Assembly (NCBI RefSeq): GCF_028502605.1
Contig: NC_079233.1
Location: 3,348,001-3,412,000, forward strand
Reading direction: 5' to 3'
DNA length: 64,000 bases
Source: Trichoderma breve
Taxonomy: Eukaryota; Ascomycota; Sordariomycetes; Hypocreales; Hypocreaceae
Part shown: in pieces, positions 54,194 through 64,000 of the stretch
Layout of the letters: each line of letters begins with the position of its first letter
Numbering within the stretch: position 1 is the first letter of the stretch
The notes under the pieces: generated by a model
What the model was told of the DNA's origin: nothing
Seen by the model: only the letters and a program-made list of their open reading frames with translations
Databases searched by the model: none
Translations under genes and position numbers: made by a program

Positions 54194-56462
54194 CTAGGCG
54201 GGAGGTGTGCTGGCCTTCTTTGGCTCTTCTTCATCCTTTTCTTGGTCAACTTCCATGGCGTCGGGGGCCTCTGCCTCCTTCTCCTTGGCATCGGAAGATG
54301 GCTCGGGGGATTTCTTCTCTGGTTCGGCCTCAGAAGGCTTTTCCTCTTCCTGAACAGCTGCTTCTTTAGCAGGCTCGGCATTGTCAGCAGGTTCAGCAGG
54401 CTCGGTAGGAGGAGCAGGAGCAGCGGTCGTTTCGGATTCCTCTGTCGTCTTCTCCTCCACCATGGGGCTCTTGCTGGGGACTCGCTCCGGCGCCGGTTCA
54501 GGCTCAACATCCTCCTTCTTGATGGTCATCTCTTCTTTAGGCTCCGAGTCAGCCATGCCAACATCTCCATCCTCATCCACCTTGGCCTCTTCCTTTTCTT
54601 TCTCGGTTTCCTTTTCTTCTTCATCTTCCTTTTCGGTCTCCTTTTCCTTTTCGGGTTCCTTAGACTTTGCCTTCTTATCAACAGACGCCTTCTCCTGCTC
54701 GCCTGCAGCAAAGTCTTCGATGGTGTCGTCGTTGATATCCTGAGAATCCTCTGCAGCTGGGCCTTCGGCGGCACCGCCATTTGTGGAAGCATCAGCAGCA
54801 ACGGCAGGGGAAGCGCGCGCGCTGTTGTCCTCATTTTCTCCCTTGCGGAAATCTGTATAGCTTCTCTTGTTGTTGCCATTCCGAGGAGTCACTCCATTTG
54901 CGGCAGCCAGGTCTTCATCGTCACTGGGCTCGAATTCGTTCTCGTGTTGGACACGCTTGTCCCAGCGATGCTCAGTCATTCGGACGTCTTTGTTCTCGTC
55001 CTCATCAAGGTCGTCCAGCTCGGCTTCCTCTTCATCAGTCATGCCACCAAACTTACGGGGGACATCTTGCATCTGGACTGATGGGGCCGGGCCGGTCTGG
55101 CGGAGATTATCAATGACGGCAGCGGTAATCTTCTCCAGGTACTCCCTGCTGTTGGAGTTTTCCATGTTGGATGCTCGAACATTAAGTTCAAAATCGGGAG
55201 CATAATACTGGTCATTATGTTAGCTTACAAAATCACGAGAAAAGTGGTAAACAGTGCTCGTTGGGACATACTTCGTAATACTCATTGTATGGTAGGGCCC
55301 GGTCCATCTCTTGGCCAACCAGGACACCGGTCTCAAATGCCCAGGTTCGAGCCACATTGCGCATGGTGTAGCCACCACCGCCGAGGACCAATGTGGGCAG
55401 GTTGAAGCTCTTGACGAAGTTGACGCAGTTAGCGTGTCCGTCCATGCTCAGGTTGAAGGCGCCCAAACGATCGCCGGAAAGACTGTCACCGCCACATTGC
55501 AGGACAACAGCCTCTGGCTGGAAGTACTTCATGACATTCTCAATGACGGGCTCGAAAATGGACTTGTACGATTCATCGGTGATGCCGTCGCGGAGAGGGA
55601 AATTGACGGCGTAGTTCTTGCCCTGGCCGATTCCAATGTCGCGCAGCTCGCCGGTACCCGGGAAATATTCGCCATATTTGTGAAATGACACGGTCATGAC
55701 ACGGTCGGTAGTGTAGAAAGCCTCTTCGACGCCATCACCGTGGTGAACATCAATGTCAATGTAGAGCACGCGCTTCATAAATCGAAGAAGTTCGAGGATT
55801 CCGAGAACAATGTCTGTAGTCAGTCAGTCAGCATCGGTATGCTCATGGTGGCGACTGTAGTAGACAAAACGCACCATTGACGTAGCAGAAACCACTGGCT
55901 TCGCACTTCTTGGCGTGATGCAGGCCGCCGGCCCAGTTGATGGCAATGTCGCATTTTTGCCGGTTGAGACGCGCTGCGCCCTCCATACTGCCGCCAGCAC
56001 TGATGCCGCAAAATTCGAAAAGGCCGTCAAACACGGGGCAATCATCTCCGACATTGTATTTGCCCTGCTCTCTCATATAGCTATCCATGTTGTCAGGGGT
56101 GACTTTTTGGAGGAAGTCGATGTAATCGTCGGTATGGAACTGGGTCATTTCGCCGCGGGTGGCCGGTTTGGCGCGCTGTTTGCCATGTTAACCAACATCT
56201 CACGACAAATCTGACAGACCAAAAATGGCGGATGAAAGGAAAAGGACAAGAGTTTTGCGTCACATACGTAAATCTCCATCTTCTGGTACAGGCCGTACTG
56301 CATAATCAGACTGTGGGCTAATCGAATACGATGAGGCTTCATGGGGTGGCCGGTGACATAGGCATAGTTTCCAATATCAGAATCGTAAAAGTAGGCGACT
56401 TTCTTCGGTGATGACCCGTTGAGGGCCACCGAGCCGAGTCCCGCCATGTTGCTGTCACCCAT
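54194..56462 (-). CDS. RPD3: Class I histone deacetylase RPD3/RpdA
   Basis: Four exons, 56462-56268, 56175-55875, 55813-55272 and 55207-54194, encode 683 residues. The start used is [16 protein letters not shown]; an open frame upstream contains no ATG. The deacetylase domain spans about 20-400. Key residues are His151-His152 in [11 protein letters not shown], the zinc ligands Asp187 and His189 in [11 protein letters not shown], the third ligand in [12 protein letters not shown], and the catalytic Tyr in [14 protein letters not shown]. The last 280 residues are a long Glu/Lys/Asp-rich tail (e.g. [17 protein letters not shown]) ending [12 protein letters not shown]. Such C-terminal extensions are specific to filamentous-fungal RpdA and were shown in Aspergillus to matter for function. 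It removes acetyl groups from histones in Sin3 complexes. It is divergent from RPN11. Confidence 0.97.
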
Positions 56463-57147
56463 CTGGAAAAGCTGCAAGAATGCAAGGAGCTGTCTGTAAG
56501 AGATCGAGTGGCGTCGGTGGGTAGAATTGTGATTGATGCCGGTTTGATAGGATAAGAAAAATTAAAGGCTGAATGAAGCGGCAGTGCGATTGATGTGTTG
56601 TCAAAGGCACCTCCGCATGGTTTGTGTTGGCGAGGAATAAAAGTGAGAGAAAGCTGAGCTGAGTTGACCGTAAATGGTAGCCAGCGAAAGTTGTAAGGGA
56701 AGCGCGGCAGCCAAAAGCATGGCCGGTACAGAGTGCAGAGACGCGGATAAACATTGCGGCGACAAGGCTGTAAGTTTTATCAATGTTTGTCATCTAGCAG
56801 CGGCTTCGGATTGGCCCAGCAGAAAGATACTAGGCTGCATCATACAGTTTATACGTGCTCCGCATGTACTCCACACCATTCGCAAGATGCCGGGACTCGC
56901 AGCGGCGATTCACGTGATGGCATTATTCAGCAATCGACCCTGGTAGCAGGCTGCCGAACAACTGCGTCAACTTGGATATCAGCAGCTAGCTACTAAGTCA
57001 AGGCCTGGGCTCCCTACCTAGCAGCCTCCAAACATCAAGCTTTGAACAACACACGACACACCTGCTGCTGCACCGCTGCGACATCTTTCATTTCAATTTC
57101 TCTCCATTCATCTCTATACACATCCTCAATCCCCATTACCTTAGACA
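56463..57147. other. Divergent promoter region (RPD3 / RPN11)
   Basis: 685 nt shared by two essential genes. One inverted CCAAT box (GATTGG, 56809-56814). No PACE element found. Confidence 0.6.
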
Positions 57148-58362
57148 ATGGAGCGCTTCAGGAACTTGTTGGGCGGAGGTGGCATGGGCTTGGGAGGAGT
57201 TACGCCTGGCACAGTAAGCTTTCCTTTATCCGTCATTACACTGCTCGAAGCTCTTGCATCCCCGGTGGCTTTGGCAAACTGAGCAACCGAGATGGATCTG
57301 AAGGGAGAAGAAGAGAAGAAAAAGAAAACAGGTGGCTAATGAGGCATGTTACAGGACAACACCAGCCTAATCGATAACTCGGAAACCGTCTACATCTCAT
57401 CCTTGGCCCTGCTGAAAATGCTCCGGCACGGCCGCGCCGGTGTGCCGATGGAAGTCATGGGCCTGATGCTGGGCGAGTTCGTCGACGATTTCACAGTCAA
57501 GGTCATGGATGTGTTTGCCATGCCACAGAGCGGAACAGGCGTTAGTGTCGAAGCTGTCGATCCTGTGTTCCAGACCAAGATGATGGATATGTTGAGGCAA
57601 ACTGGAAGGTAGGCTGGCATCCAGCATGCGGAGGTGTTGCAACAGCTGTGGCTAACATAGATGGACAGACCGGAATCAGTCGTTGGGTGGTACCATTCTC
57701 ACCCTGGCTTTGGTTGCTGGCTGTCGTCGGTTGATATCAACACCCAGCAATCGTTTGAGCAGCTGAACCCGCGTGCGGTGGCCGTAGTCGTCGACCCCAT
57801 TCAATCCGTCAAGGGCAAGGTTGTGATTGATGCTTTCCGACTCATCAACCCTCAGCTTCTGATGATGGGCCAAGAACCCCGTCAGAGCACGAGCAACCTC
57901 GGCCACCTCAACAAGCCGTCCATCCAGGCGCTGATCCACGGACTTAACCGACACTACTACTCGATTGCGATCAACTACCGCAAGACAGCGCTGGAAGAGA
58001 ACATGCTGATGAACCTCCACAAGCACGTGTGGACAGAAGCTCTGGAGATGGACGACTTCCGGACGGAGGGACAGAAGAACAAGGAGCGGCTGCAGAGGCT
58101 GGTCAGCCTGGCAGATGGCTACGAGAAGAGAGTCAAGGAGGAGACGGAGCTGACTAAGGAGCAGCTCAAGACCCGCTACGTTGGCAAGCTGGACCCCAAG
58201 AAGCACTTGGAGGACGTTGGCCAGGAGCTGATCGAAGACAACATTGTGTCGGTGTCAAGGCAGATGATTGACAAGGAGGCGACAATGCCCAAGAAGAATG
58301 GAGCTCTGGGGGTGGCTGCCCAATCCAACGGCGATCAGATGGAGACGGAGGAAGAGTTATAG
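57148..58362 (+). CDS. RPN11: 26S proteasome deubiquitinase RPN11
   Basis: Three exons, 57148-57213, 57355-57608 and 57669-58362, encode 337 residues; the acceptors follow CTAAT- and CTAAC-type branch points. The start [17 protein letters not shown] is family-typical. The MPN+ (JAMM) motif is complete: the upstream Glu in [10 protein letters not shown], His116, His118 and Asp129 in [17 protein letters not shown], with spacing equal to yeast His109/His111/Asp122. The C-terminal helices ([34 protein letters not shown]) that bundle with other lid subunits are present. It cuts ubiquitin chains en bloc from substrates entering the proteasome. The acidic end METEEEL is not known to me as conserved. 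Confidence 0.97.
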
Positions 58363-61199
58363 ACGAGTAGCAAAGCAAGGAGGGCAGCCATTATCATCAC
58401 CCGCTCGCACTATATCTTCGGTGCTACCGCTGCTGCACACACACACTCACATGGTAGCTGGCTGGGGCACGCCTTATGCTTGAGGAGAGGGGACTGTAGA
58501 AAATTTCGCACACCGCCGTTGCAGTCGGGGTCGGAAGAACGCGGGGCTATGAGAAGCGTAGCCGCGAAAGATGGGCGACTCTGACCACTTGGGGGTCTCT
58601 AGGCCGGTCAGATGGTGGTTTTGCGTGACCATGAGCTTATAGCCTCTGTCGTTGTTGTCGCTTCTCTGGAGGAATGCTTGGGCTCCCTTGCACCAGGACA
58701 TGAAGCCGTCGTCGGGCAGCACGAATCATGACATGTCACTATTTAATGAAGTTTAATTTTTTTTATCCGGTTGGGGTTTAATTTTTTTGTGCTTGACAGG
58801 TTGTAAGTTGTAGTTGTGGTTGCGGTTGGGCTGAGCTGTTAGTAAAATTGGTGGTTGCGCATTAACGGCAACGGTACTCCATAGTGTGGTGTGTTTACCA
58901 ACTCTAGCGATGATATCATTGGTAAGGACTGCAAAGGAATTTTTAGAATGATGCAGTGACTGGATTTTGCAGGATTTGGAATTGACCGCTTCGTGTGTAT
59001 CGTGATGTGCGTTATTGAGTGACACTGCATCAGCATATGCGAACCCCCAACAAAAAAAGATGACAAAGAAGAAGAGGGCTAGCATGCCAACGACGAAACG
59101 AAACGACGCATAGCATTACGTTTCTCTGTCTTGCCTTGTGTTGGTTCGCCACTCATCCAAGACAGAAAAAAAAGCTGCAAGTTGTGTCTCGCTTGGGCAT
59201 TTGGGATGCATCTTGGCAGCAGTCACACGGTGGTTTTGGCATCAGGCGGCGCTGGTTCGATTGGCGGCGACTCAGCCCTCAGACCCCTCGACCCCTCCCT
59301 CCCCTTGTCCCTTGTGAGATAGAATGCATGGATGGGATTCTCGTCTCTGGCAGCGCCTGAGAGGCTACTGGGCAAGCTGGGACCCCCTGGAAGGCACGCA
59401 GAGTCTGGGGCCCAATCAGTGCATTGGCGGCGACAGGCCACGGTCTCAGATGACGGCTGATTCATCGGGGTCTGGCGGTGGGTATCAAGCAACCACTGTG
59501 CGGCTACTGCGGGCTTGCATATTGGGAGTTGGATGGGGAATGGTTGAGTATGTACTTGGACGAAAGAAGATGGATGCGGCTGCAAAGAAAAAGTTGGACG
59601 TGTGTAAAAGAAATATGCAGCGGAAAGAATTGAAGGACACGATGGTGAAATGGGAGGGAGATGGTTTAGGTAAGGTTAGTAGTGAGTGTATCAGGTCGTG
59701 ATTACCTACTCCAGGCACACTCGTACTCGTATTAATCACCCATAATAACAAAGCGCCTTGAACTCCGTACCCTTTGATGACATCAACCCGTGAATGAACA
59801 TGATCAATCAACAAACTCATACCCGGTCAAACAGTAAATAGTCAAAAGGCAGCCCCAGTGCGTGTTAAACGAGGCACCGGGACGAAAACAAGAACAAGGG
59901 GGCCCTCCCTGTGCCTGTGGGACAAAGACTGGAGCAGGATTTCAAGCTGCTGCAGCACACACGGTCCCCCGTCCACTCAAAGCCCGTCAGAAGCCCATTT
60001 AGCTGTTGCGTGCAGCAGAAGCCGTGCCGCGCACTGTGCCGCACCGCTGGATTCCCGCCATTCACGACGGGCTGGGCGCCTAAGTCAAAATCAATATCAT
60101 CAGCTGCGGCAGAGGCGTGCAGCCTCCCGGCAGTAACCACACGGAACCGAATGAAGAGGGCGCTCCATGCCATTGGGCTGCTCGCTGCTTAGGAGGTACT
60201 CCTTGGGTATCGCCTCCACGTCTGCCGTATGCACGAGATACACTAGCACTACTCAGCAGGTAGCACTTCTATGGACCACTGCCAACCGCTCCAGCTCCAG
60301 TGCTGCTGCAACAGCGGCGCGGAAGACCACTAATACGGACCGGTGGACCAACTGAGGCCCGCTAACTCTCCAGGCCGCTGCGGCTACGCATCCACGCCAG
60401 CTCCGTACAGTGTCGACAACTTACAGGGGGCGGCGCAGCGAACGCACGCTTGCATCCAGTCGAACCAGAAATCATTTCTTCAAAGACATGCATGCATCGA
60501 ACAAACTTCATTTGTTCGTTCGGCCCAGCTCAATCGGCTCAGCAGCACGGTTGAGGCTGCCGCTGCTGCTGCCTTCACTGCGACGCGACACGACAATTCA
60601 GCGTGGCGATAACGGGCTTCAAATCCTCTCATTCACTGACTCAATGAGAGCGAGTCTCATCACCACAAGTTGCATAGCGTCTGGCCTGTCTGGTCCTAAC
60701 CCTGCTCGCTCCAGCCCCTGTCCGGTCCTGCGCTGTGGCCGCTGTCATCGCCGTCGCCATCAATCACCTGCAGGAGCCACAACAAAGAAAAAAAAGCATC
60801 GCATCTTCGCATCCTCCCCTGCGCCGGCATTTCGTGCGTCGGGCTACGGGGGGTCTTTGAGCGACTAGCAGAAGCAGCGCCTGTCCCGCTACAACTTACA
60901 TCCACTCAGCATTTCTACTGTACTGTCCGCAGCATTACCTGTGCATTCTAACGTCTACAAACTACGAACTATTGACGACTATTTACCCGAGGCACTGCGA
61001 TCGCCACCACCGCTTCACCAACAGAGCCCGTCGTGTTGTGGTGGCCGTGGTGGTGCCGGCGAGTTGTCGAAAACACCAAGAGCGTTGCCAGCCGAGCATC
61101 GTCACCAGTCTCAGCAAACATTGGAGCGGCAGCACGTCGCTTCTTCCCCTTGCTGAAGGCCGCAAATCCGAACCCGAAATAAACAGAGCGCCGTAAACC
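58363..61199. other. 2.8 kb intergenic region upstream of the prion-like gene
   Basis: No convincing gene. A 125-codon plus-strand ORF at 59324-59701 (MHGWDSRLWQRLRGYW and onward, with one hydrophobic stretch near LLRACILGVGWGMVEYVLG) has unremarkable codon use and no recognised homology; I leave it open. Bases 60200-61190 look like promoter and leader. TACTCGTA occurs at 59724-59731. Confidence 0.45.
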
Positions 61200-62597
61200 A
61201 TGACCATGATGGACGTGGCTACCGTCAACGAGGTCATCGACTGCGTCGGCCGCCTCTTCGACCACATTCCCTACGCCGTCTGCGGAACCGCCGCCCTCAT
61301 CTACTATGGCTACCGCGCATACTCGCCCGACCACGTCAGCATCACCTGCCCCGAGGAGTCCAAGGAGGCCATCCGCTGCTGGGCGCTGGCCAAGGGAATG
61401 ACGCCCTTGCCCGACAACCCCGACGGCTTCAGCGTGCGCGTCGCCAGCGGCCGCTCGTGCCCCGTGTGCATCAAGTTCATGAAGAACGGCTTCGAGCAAC
61501 TCGAGGTAGTGCGGATCGGCCCCGGCCAGGCCAGCATGGTGACGCTGCCCAGCATCGCAAACACCATTGCCCGCAGCTACGTCTTCCGCCTGCACTCGTC
61601 GTCCACCGACCGCCAGGCCCTCTATGCGCGGTACCTGGCCTGGACTCTCAAGCGCATGGCTGAGATCCCGCCCACAGACCCGGTTCAGCGCCTGACGCCC
61701 GAGCGCGCGCGCGACATCATCAACCGCTCCTTTTGGATCCCCTTTACACTTTCCTACCCTGAGACCGTGCCGCTCTTCCAAGCTGCCGGGCTTGAGATTC
61801 AGGGCGACGGCAGCCTCATGGACTGGCAGCAGCCCGACGAGCAGAGCATGCCTCCTCCACGGCCGCGGGCCCGGACCGCGGCAAGCCGCTACAGCCTCAA
61901 CAACGCCAGCAGCAACTACAGCCTCAATAACGCCAGCAGCAATGGTCACCTCCGTAATCACAGCTACGGCTACGGCCAAAACTATAACCAGCACTACGGC
62001 CAAGGCTACGGTCAGAACTATAACCAAGGTTATGGCCAGAATTATGGCCAAGGATATGGCCAAGGATACGGCCAAGGAGGATACGGTCAACCATACGGTC
62101 AAGACTTCAACCAGGGCTATGGCCAAGGCTACAACCAGGGCTACGGTCAAGGCTTTGGCCAAGGATACGGCCAGAACTACGGCCAGAACTTCGCAAACAA
62201 CTATAACCCGGCCTTCAGCCAGAGCCAGACCAGCCATACCCGGCACAGCTACCACGGTTCAGATTTTTCGGATTCCGAGAATGGCAACACCCCATCCCTT
62301 CGCAGAGTCACCAAGCGTTTACCGAGCGTCAGGCCCATGATGTCAACATTTTCGTCTCCCTCCACCTCCGATTCGGAATTCTCCCACTCGGCCGGCGCCT
62401 TCTCGCCGCAGTACATTCTCGCCTCGCCTCTGATATCGCCTACAGCGCAGATGCCGCCGCCGCCGCCTTTTTCATCATATCACCATTACCCACCGCTCTC
62501 TCCTGCAAACTCTATTCCTCATATACGGCCACTGGCTCCCCCGCCACTACCAAGGAGGGCATTATCGAATCGCCAGGATACAAGGTCCTGGACATGA
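61200..62597 (+). CDS. Conserved N-terminal domain fused to a Tyr/Gly/Gln/Asn prion-like tract
   Basis: Single exon of 465 residues starting MTMMDVATVNEVIDCVGRLF. Residues about 8-140 look globular; YAVCGTAALIYYGYRAYSPD resembles the Gly-rich turn of minimal nucleotidyltransferase folds, but the usual catalytic Asp pair is not evident, so at most a degenerate version. Residues about 140-215 continue as helices (YARYLAWTLKRMAEIPPTDP, PERARDIINRSFWIPFTLSY). A linker with SRYSLNNASSN repeated leads to YGQGYGQN/YNQ repeats at about 255-337, rich in Tyr, Gly, Gln and Asn and free of charge, as in prion-like condensate-forming proteins. The C-terminus is Ser/Pro-rich with PPPPPFSSYHHYPPL. I do not recognise a named family. 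Kozak context is ACCATGACC. Confidence 0.8.
   Translation: MTMMDVATVNEVIDCVGRLFDHIPYAVCGTAALIYYGYRAYSPDHVSITCPEESKEAIRCWALAKGMTPLPDNPDGFSVRVASGRSCPVCIKFMKNGFEQLEVVRIGPGQASMVTLPSIANTIARSYVFRLHSSSTDRQALYARYLAWTLKRMAEIPPTDPVQRLTPERARDIINRSFWIPFTLSYPETVPLFQAAGLEIQGDGSLMDWQQPDEQSMPPPRPRARTAASRYSLNNASSNYSLNNASSNGHLRNHSYGYGQNYNQHYGQGYGQNYNQGYGQNYGQGYGQGYGQGGYGQPYGQDFNQGYGQGYNQGYGQGFGQGYGQNYGQNFANNYNPAFSQSQTSHTRHSYHGSDFSDSENGNTPSLRRVTKRLPSVRPMMSTFSSPSTSDSEFSHSAGAFSPQYILASPLISPTAQMPPPPPFSSYHHYPPLSPANSIPHIRPLAPPPLPRRALSNRQDTRSWT
61965..62210 (+). repeat. 12-nt-period YGQG/YNQG coding repeat
   Basis: Tandem units of TAYGGYCARGGN and TAYAAYCARGGY type encode the prion-like tract. Copies differ mostly at third positions, so the repeat is old or held by selection on the protein. 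Confidence 0.9.
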
Positions 62598-63849
62598 ATA
62601 TCATGTTCGCCATGAATTTCGCCATGAGCTTACTTCCATATCACTACCGTCATCACAATCTCCATCTCCATTTCCATCTTTGAACCAAGAGAGAACAACA
62701 TATACTCAGACTACCTACACACACAATCGATTTGACAGCGCGCCAATTTTATTTCGTCCTATTTCCTACTTCTATTTCACTGCCCAACGTTGGGTACGTC
62801 ATGGGCCGGAGAACCAAATCTACGGATTTTGGTTCAATTTCCTTTCTGTCTTTTGGATTTCCTTCTTATTTTCCTTTTGTGTTCCTGCCGTCCAGAATGA
62901 TCGGTAATCAACTTGGCCACGATATCCTTTTCCTTGTTTTCTCTTCTCTTAGCCAACTTTTTTTTTTTTCTCCTTATCTGTCTCCTTTTTTTACATGGCG
63001 GAGTTCTTTTGTACCAAGAATGAAACGATTTGATGGAAATACGGATATGGCTTTTGGGGGGAAGGGGAAGAGGGTTTCTTTTACGCATGACATGAAACAC
63101 AGAGAAGCTCTTTAATATTTTTGATGAAATCAGGAGATTGATGCTGCAAAGAAGAGACGGGATGACAATGTCATGCTAAGAAAAAAACAACACACACAAT
63201 TTTCAAGAATCAAGAATTAAGACTTTAAAGAATCAAGCAGAGGGTGGGAAAGACGCGGCAAAATGTGAAAGCAGCTAAAAAAAAAAAGAAGAGCGGGCTT
63301 TTTTCGAACACACATCCATAACCATAGATTGATAGTTCATCTGTACAATAGAAAGGGGGGGCGTCACTGGGAACTGCGAGCTGTCAGTCTCCTAGGTACT
63401 ATATCCATTGATTGGACGATTTGTTTCACCATCTCTCTTCAGGCTGTCTTCTTTTGTCCTACACTCGTATATCTTCAAGGCACTACTTATTTAGTTACAA
63501 CGGTACTAGGTATGTCAACACAGGTAACGAAACAGAAGCAAACCAGGAACCAAGAAACGTATGCAAGTTTAATAGTATAGTCAAATGCCTCCGTACCATG
63601 TATCTGTACGGGTAGTCAAATTTAAATTAGAAAAAAAGAAACCAACAAAATACAACACTCGCAGCACGAATGCCTAAACTCCCTGCCCAGTCTTAGAAAT
63701 TGCCCTACAAAAAAATTTCAATCCTCTGGTCTTCCATTTCCTTGTTCTACAAGATGGAGCAAGTTGGATACAAAAGATAAAAAAAAAATCACGCTCAGAA
63801 CATTTCCGTCCCGTTGCCACGTTACTCCAATACGCCTCCTAGAACGGCA
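62598..63849. other. Convergent intergenic region
   Basis: 1.25 kb of AT-rich 3' flank with several homopolymer A and T runs (62960, 63275, 63780). No gene supported. Confidence 0.55.
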
Positions 63850-64000
63850 TCAAGCCGTATGCGTCCCATTTGATGCGACGGGCACATTTTCTTTCTTGTC
63901 CACTGCGCTCGCAATGCCTGATTGTAAAATGTCGCGTATAAAGGACTCCTGCTTGCGAGCCGATGGGGCCTTCTGTCCTTCGGACTCGCTTGCAGTAGGT
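63850..64000 (-). CDS. C-terminal end of an unidentified protein (partial)
   Basis: On the minus strand the frame entering at 63999 stays open for 49 codons to TGA (63852-63850). The translation is protein-like: Ser/Glu-rich, then KQESFIRDILQSGIASAVDK and a short tail ending NGTHTA. Codon use fits the other genes here and the following 250 nt are AT-rich, as expected downstream of a stop. The gene body lies beyond the window and the family is not recognised. It may begin within the last exon, so a splice acceptor inside this piece cannot be excluded. Confidence 0.55.
   Translation of the reverse strand, partial: PTASESEGQKAPSARKQESFIRDILQSGIASAVDKKENVPVASNGTHTA

Noticed and set aside
54242..55081. 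279-codon plus-strand Phe/Leu-rich ORF
   Set aside because: Antisense of the Glu/Lys-rich RPD3 tail; GAA/GAG codons read as TTC/CTC on the other strand.
60969..62255. 428-codon minus-strand ORF reading as a Val/Ala/Leu-rich apparent membrane protein
   Set aside because: It is the complement of the prion-like gene; the hydrophobic repeats are the reverse reading of the YGQG repeat codons. The plus strand has a conserved-looking N-terminal domain and a clear start.

Overview
The window is nuclear DNA of a filamentous ascomycete, most likely a Sordariomycete of the order Hypocreales. The genes carry short introns (mostly 47-90 nt) with GTRNGT donors and CTAAC branch points, coding third positions are GC-rich, and the family set is typical of these fungi: an RPD3 deacetylase with a long acidic tail, a SKT5-type chitin synthase regulator with a Pro/Gly-rich tail, a Zn2Cys6 factor, and DUF2434 and MARVEL membrane proteins. 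The genus is not provable from sequence alone; a Trichoderma-like genome is an inference. I see no transposon, rRNA gene, convincing tRNA, CRISPR array, or secondary-metabolite cluster.

Layout. 1-5.6 kb: the 3' part of coatomer alpha (COP1), proteasome RPN12 and an EI24/RRT8-type membrane protein. 6.8-13.0 kb: a large modular secreted repeat protein and a secreted S33 peptidase. 14.4-20.9 kb: SKT5-like chitin synthase regulator, COG5 and a GFA-fold protein. 21.8-31.5 kb: a DUF2434 membrane protein, a 5.8 kb gene-free stretch, then a C2H2 transcription factor. 32.9-36 kb: a divergent NmrA-like oxidoreductase / ZIP zinc transporter pair. 37.3-41 kb: two adjacent small genes with MGSCFS/MGCCFS acylation-type N-termini, then a CTR copper transporter. 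42.2-48.9 kb: Zn2Cys6 factor, MARVEL protein and ENT3-type epsin. 50.3-58.4 kb: dual-targeted cyclophilin, RNA polymerase III subunit RPC34, RPD3 deacetylase and proteasome deubiquitinase RPN11. 61.2-64 kb: a conserved N-terminal domain fused to a Tyr/Gly/Gln/Asn prion-like tract, and the C-terminal end of one more gene.

How they fit. Most are single-copy housekeeping genes: vesicle coats and tethers (COP1, COG5, ENT3), proteasome lid (RPN11, RPN12), transcription and chromatin (RPC34, RPD3), wall synthesis (SKT5) and metal uptake (ZIP, CTR). There is no operon-like logic; several pairs share divergent promoters (RPD3/RPN11, ENT3/cyclophilin, NmrA/ZIP, SKT5/COG5). All exon joins were built by eye from splice consensus, frame continuity and family similarity.

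The least ordinary items are the prion-like fusion at 61.2 kb, the splice-dependent CAAX box of the SKT5 protein, the acylated small-protein pair at 37.3-39.2 kb, the modular secreted protein at 6.8 kb, an in-frame TGA inside a continuous coding frame of the MARVEL gene, and the motif-rich 5.8 kb gap before the C2H2 factor.
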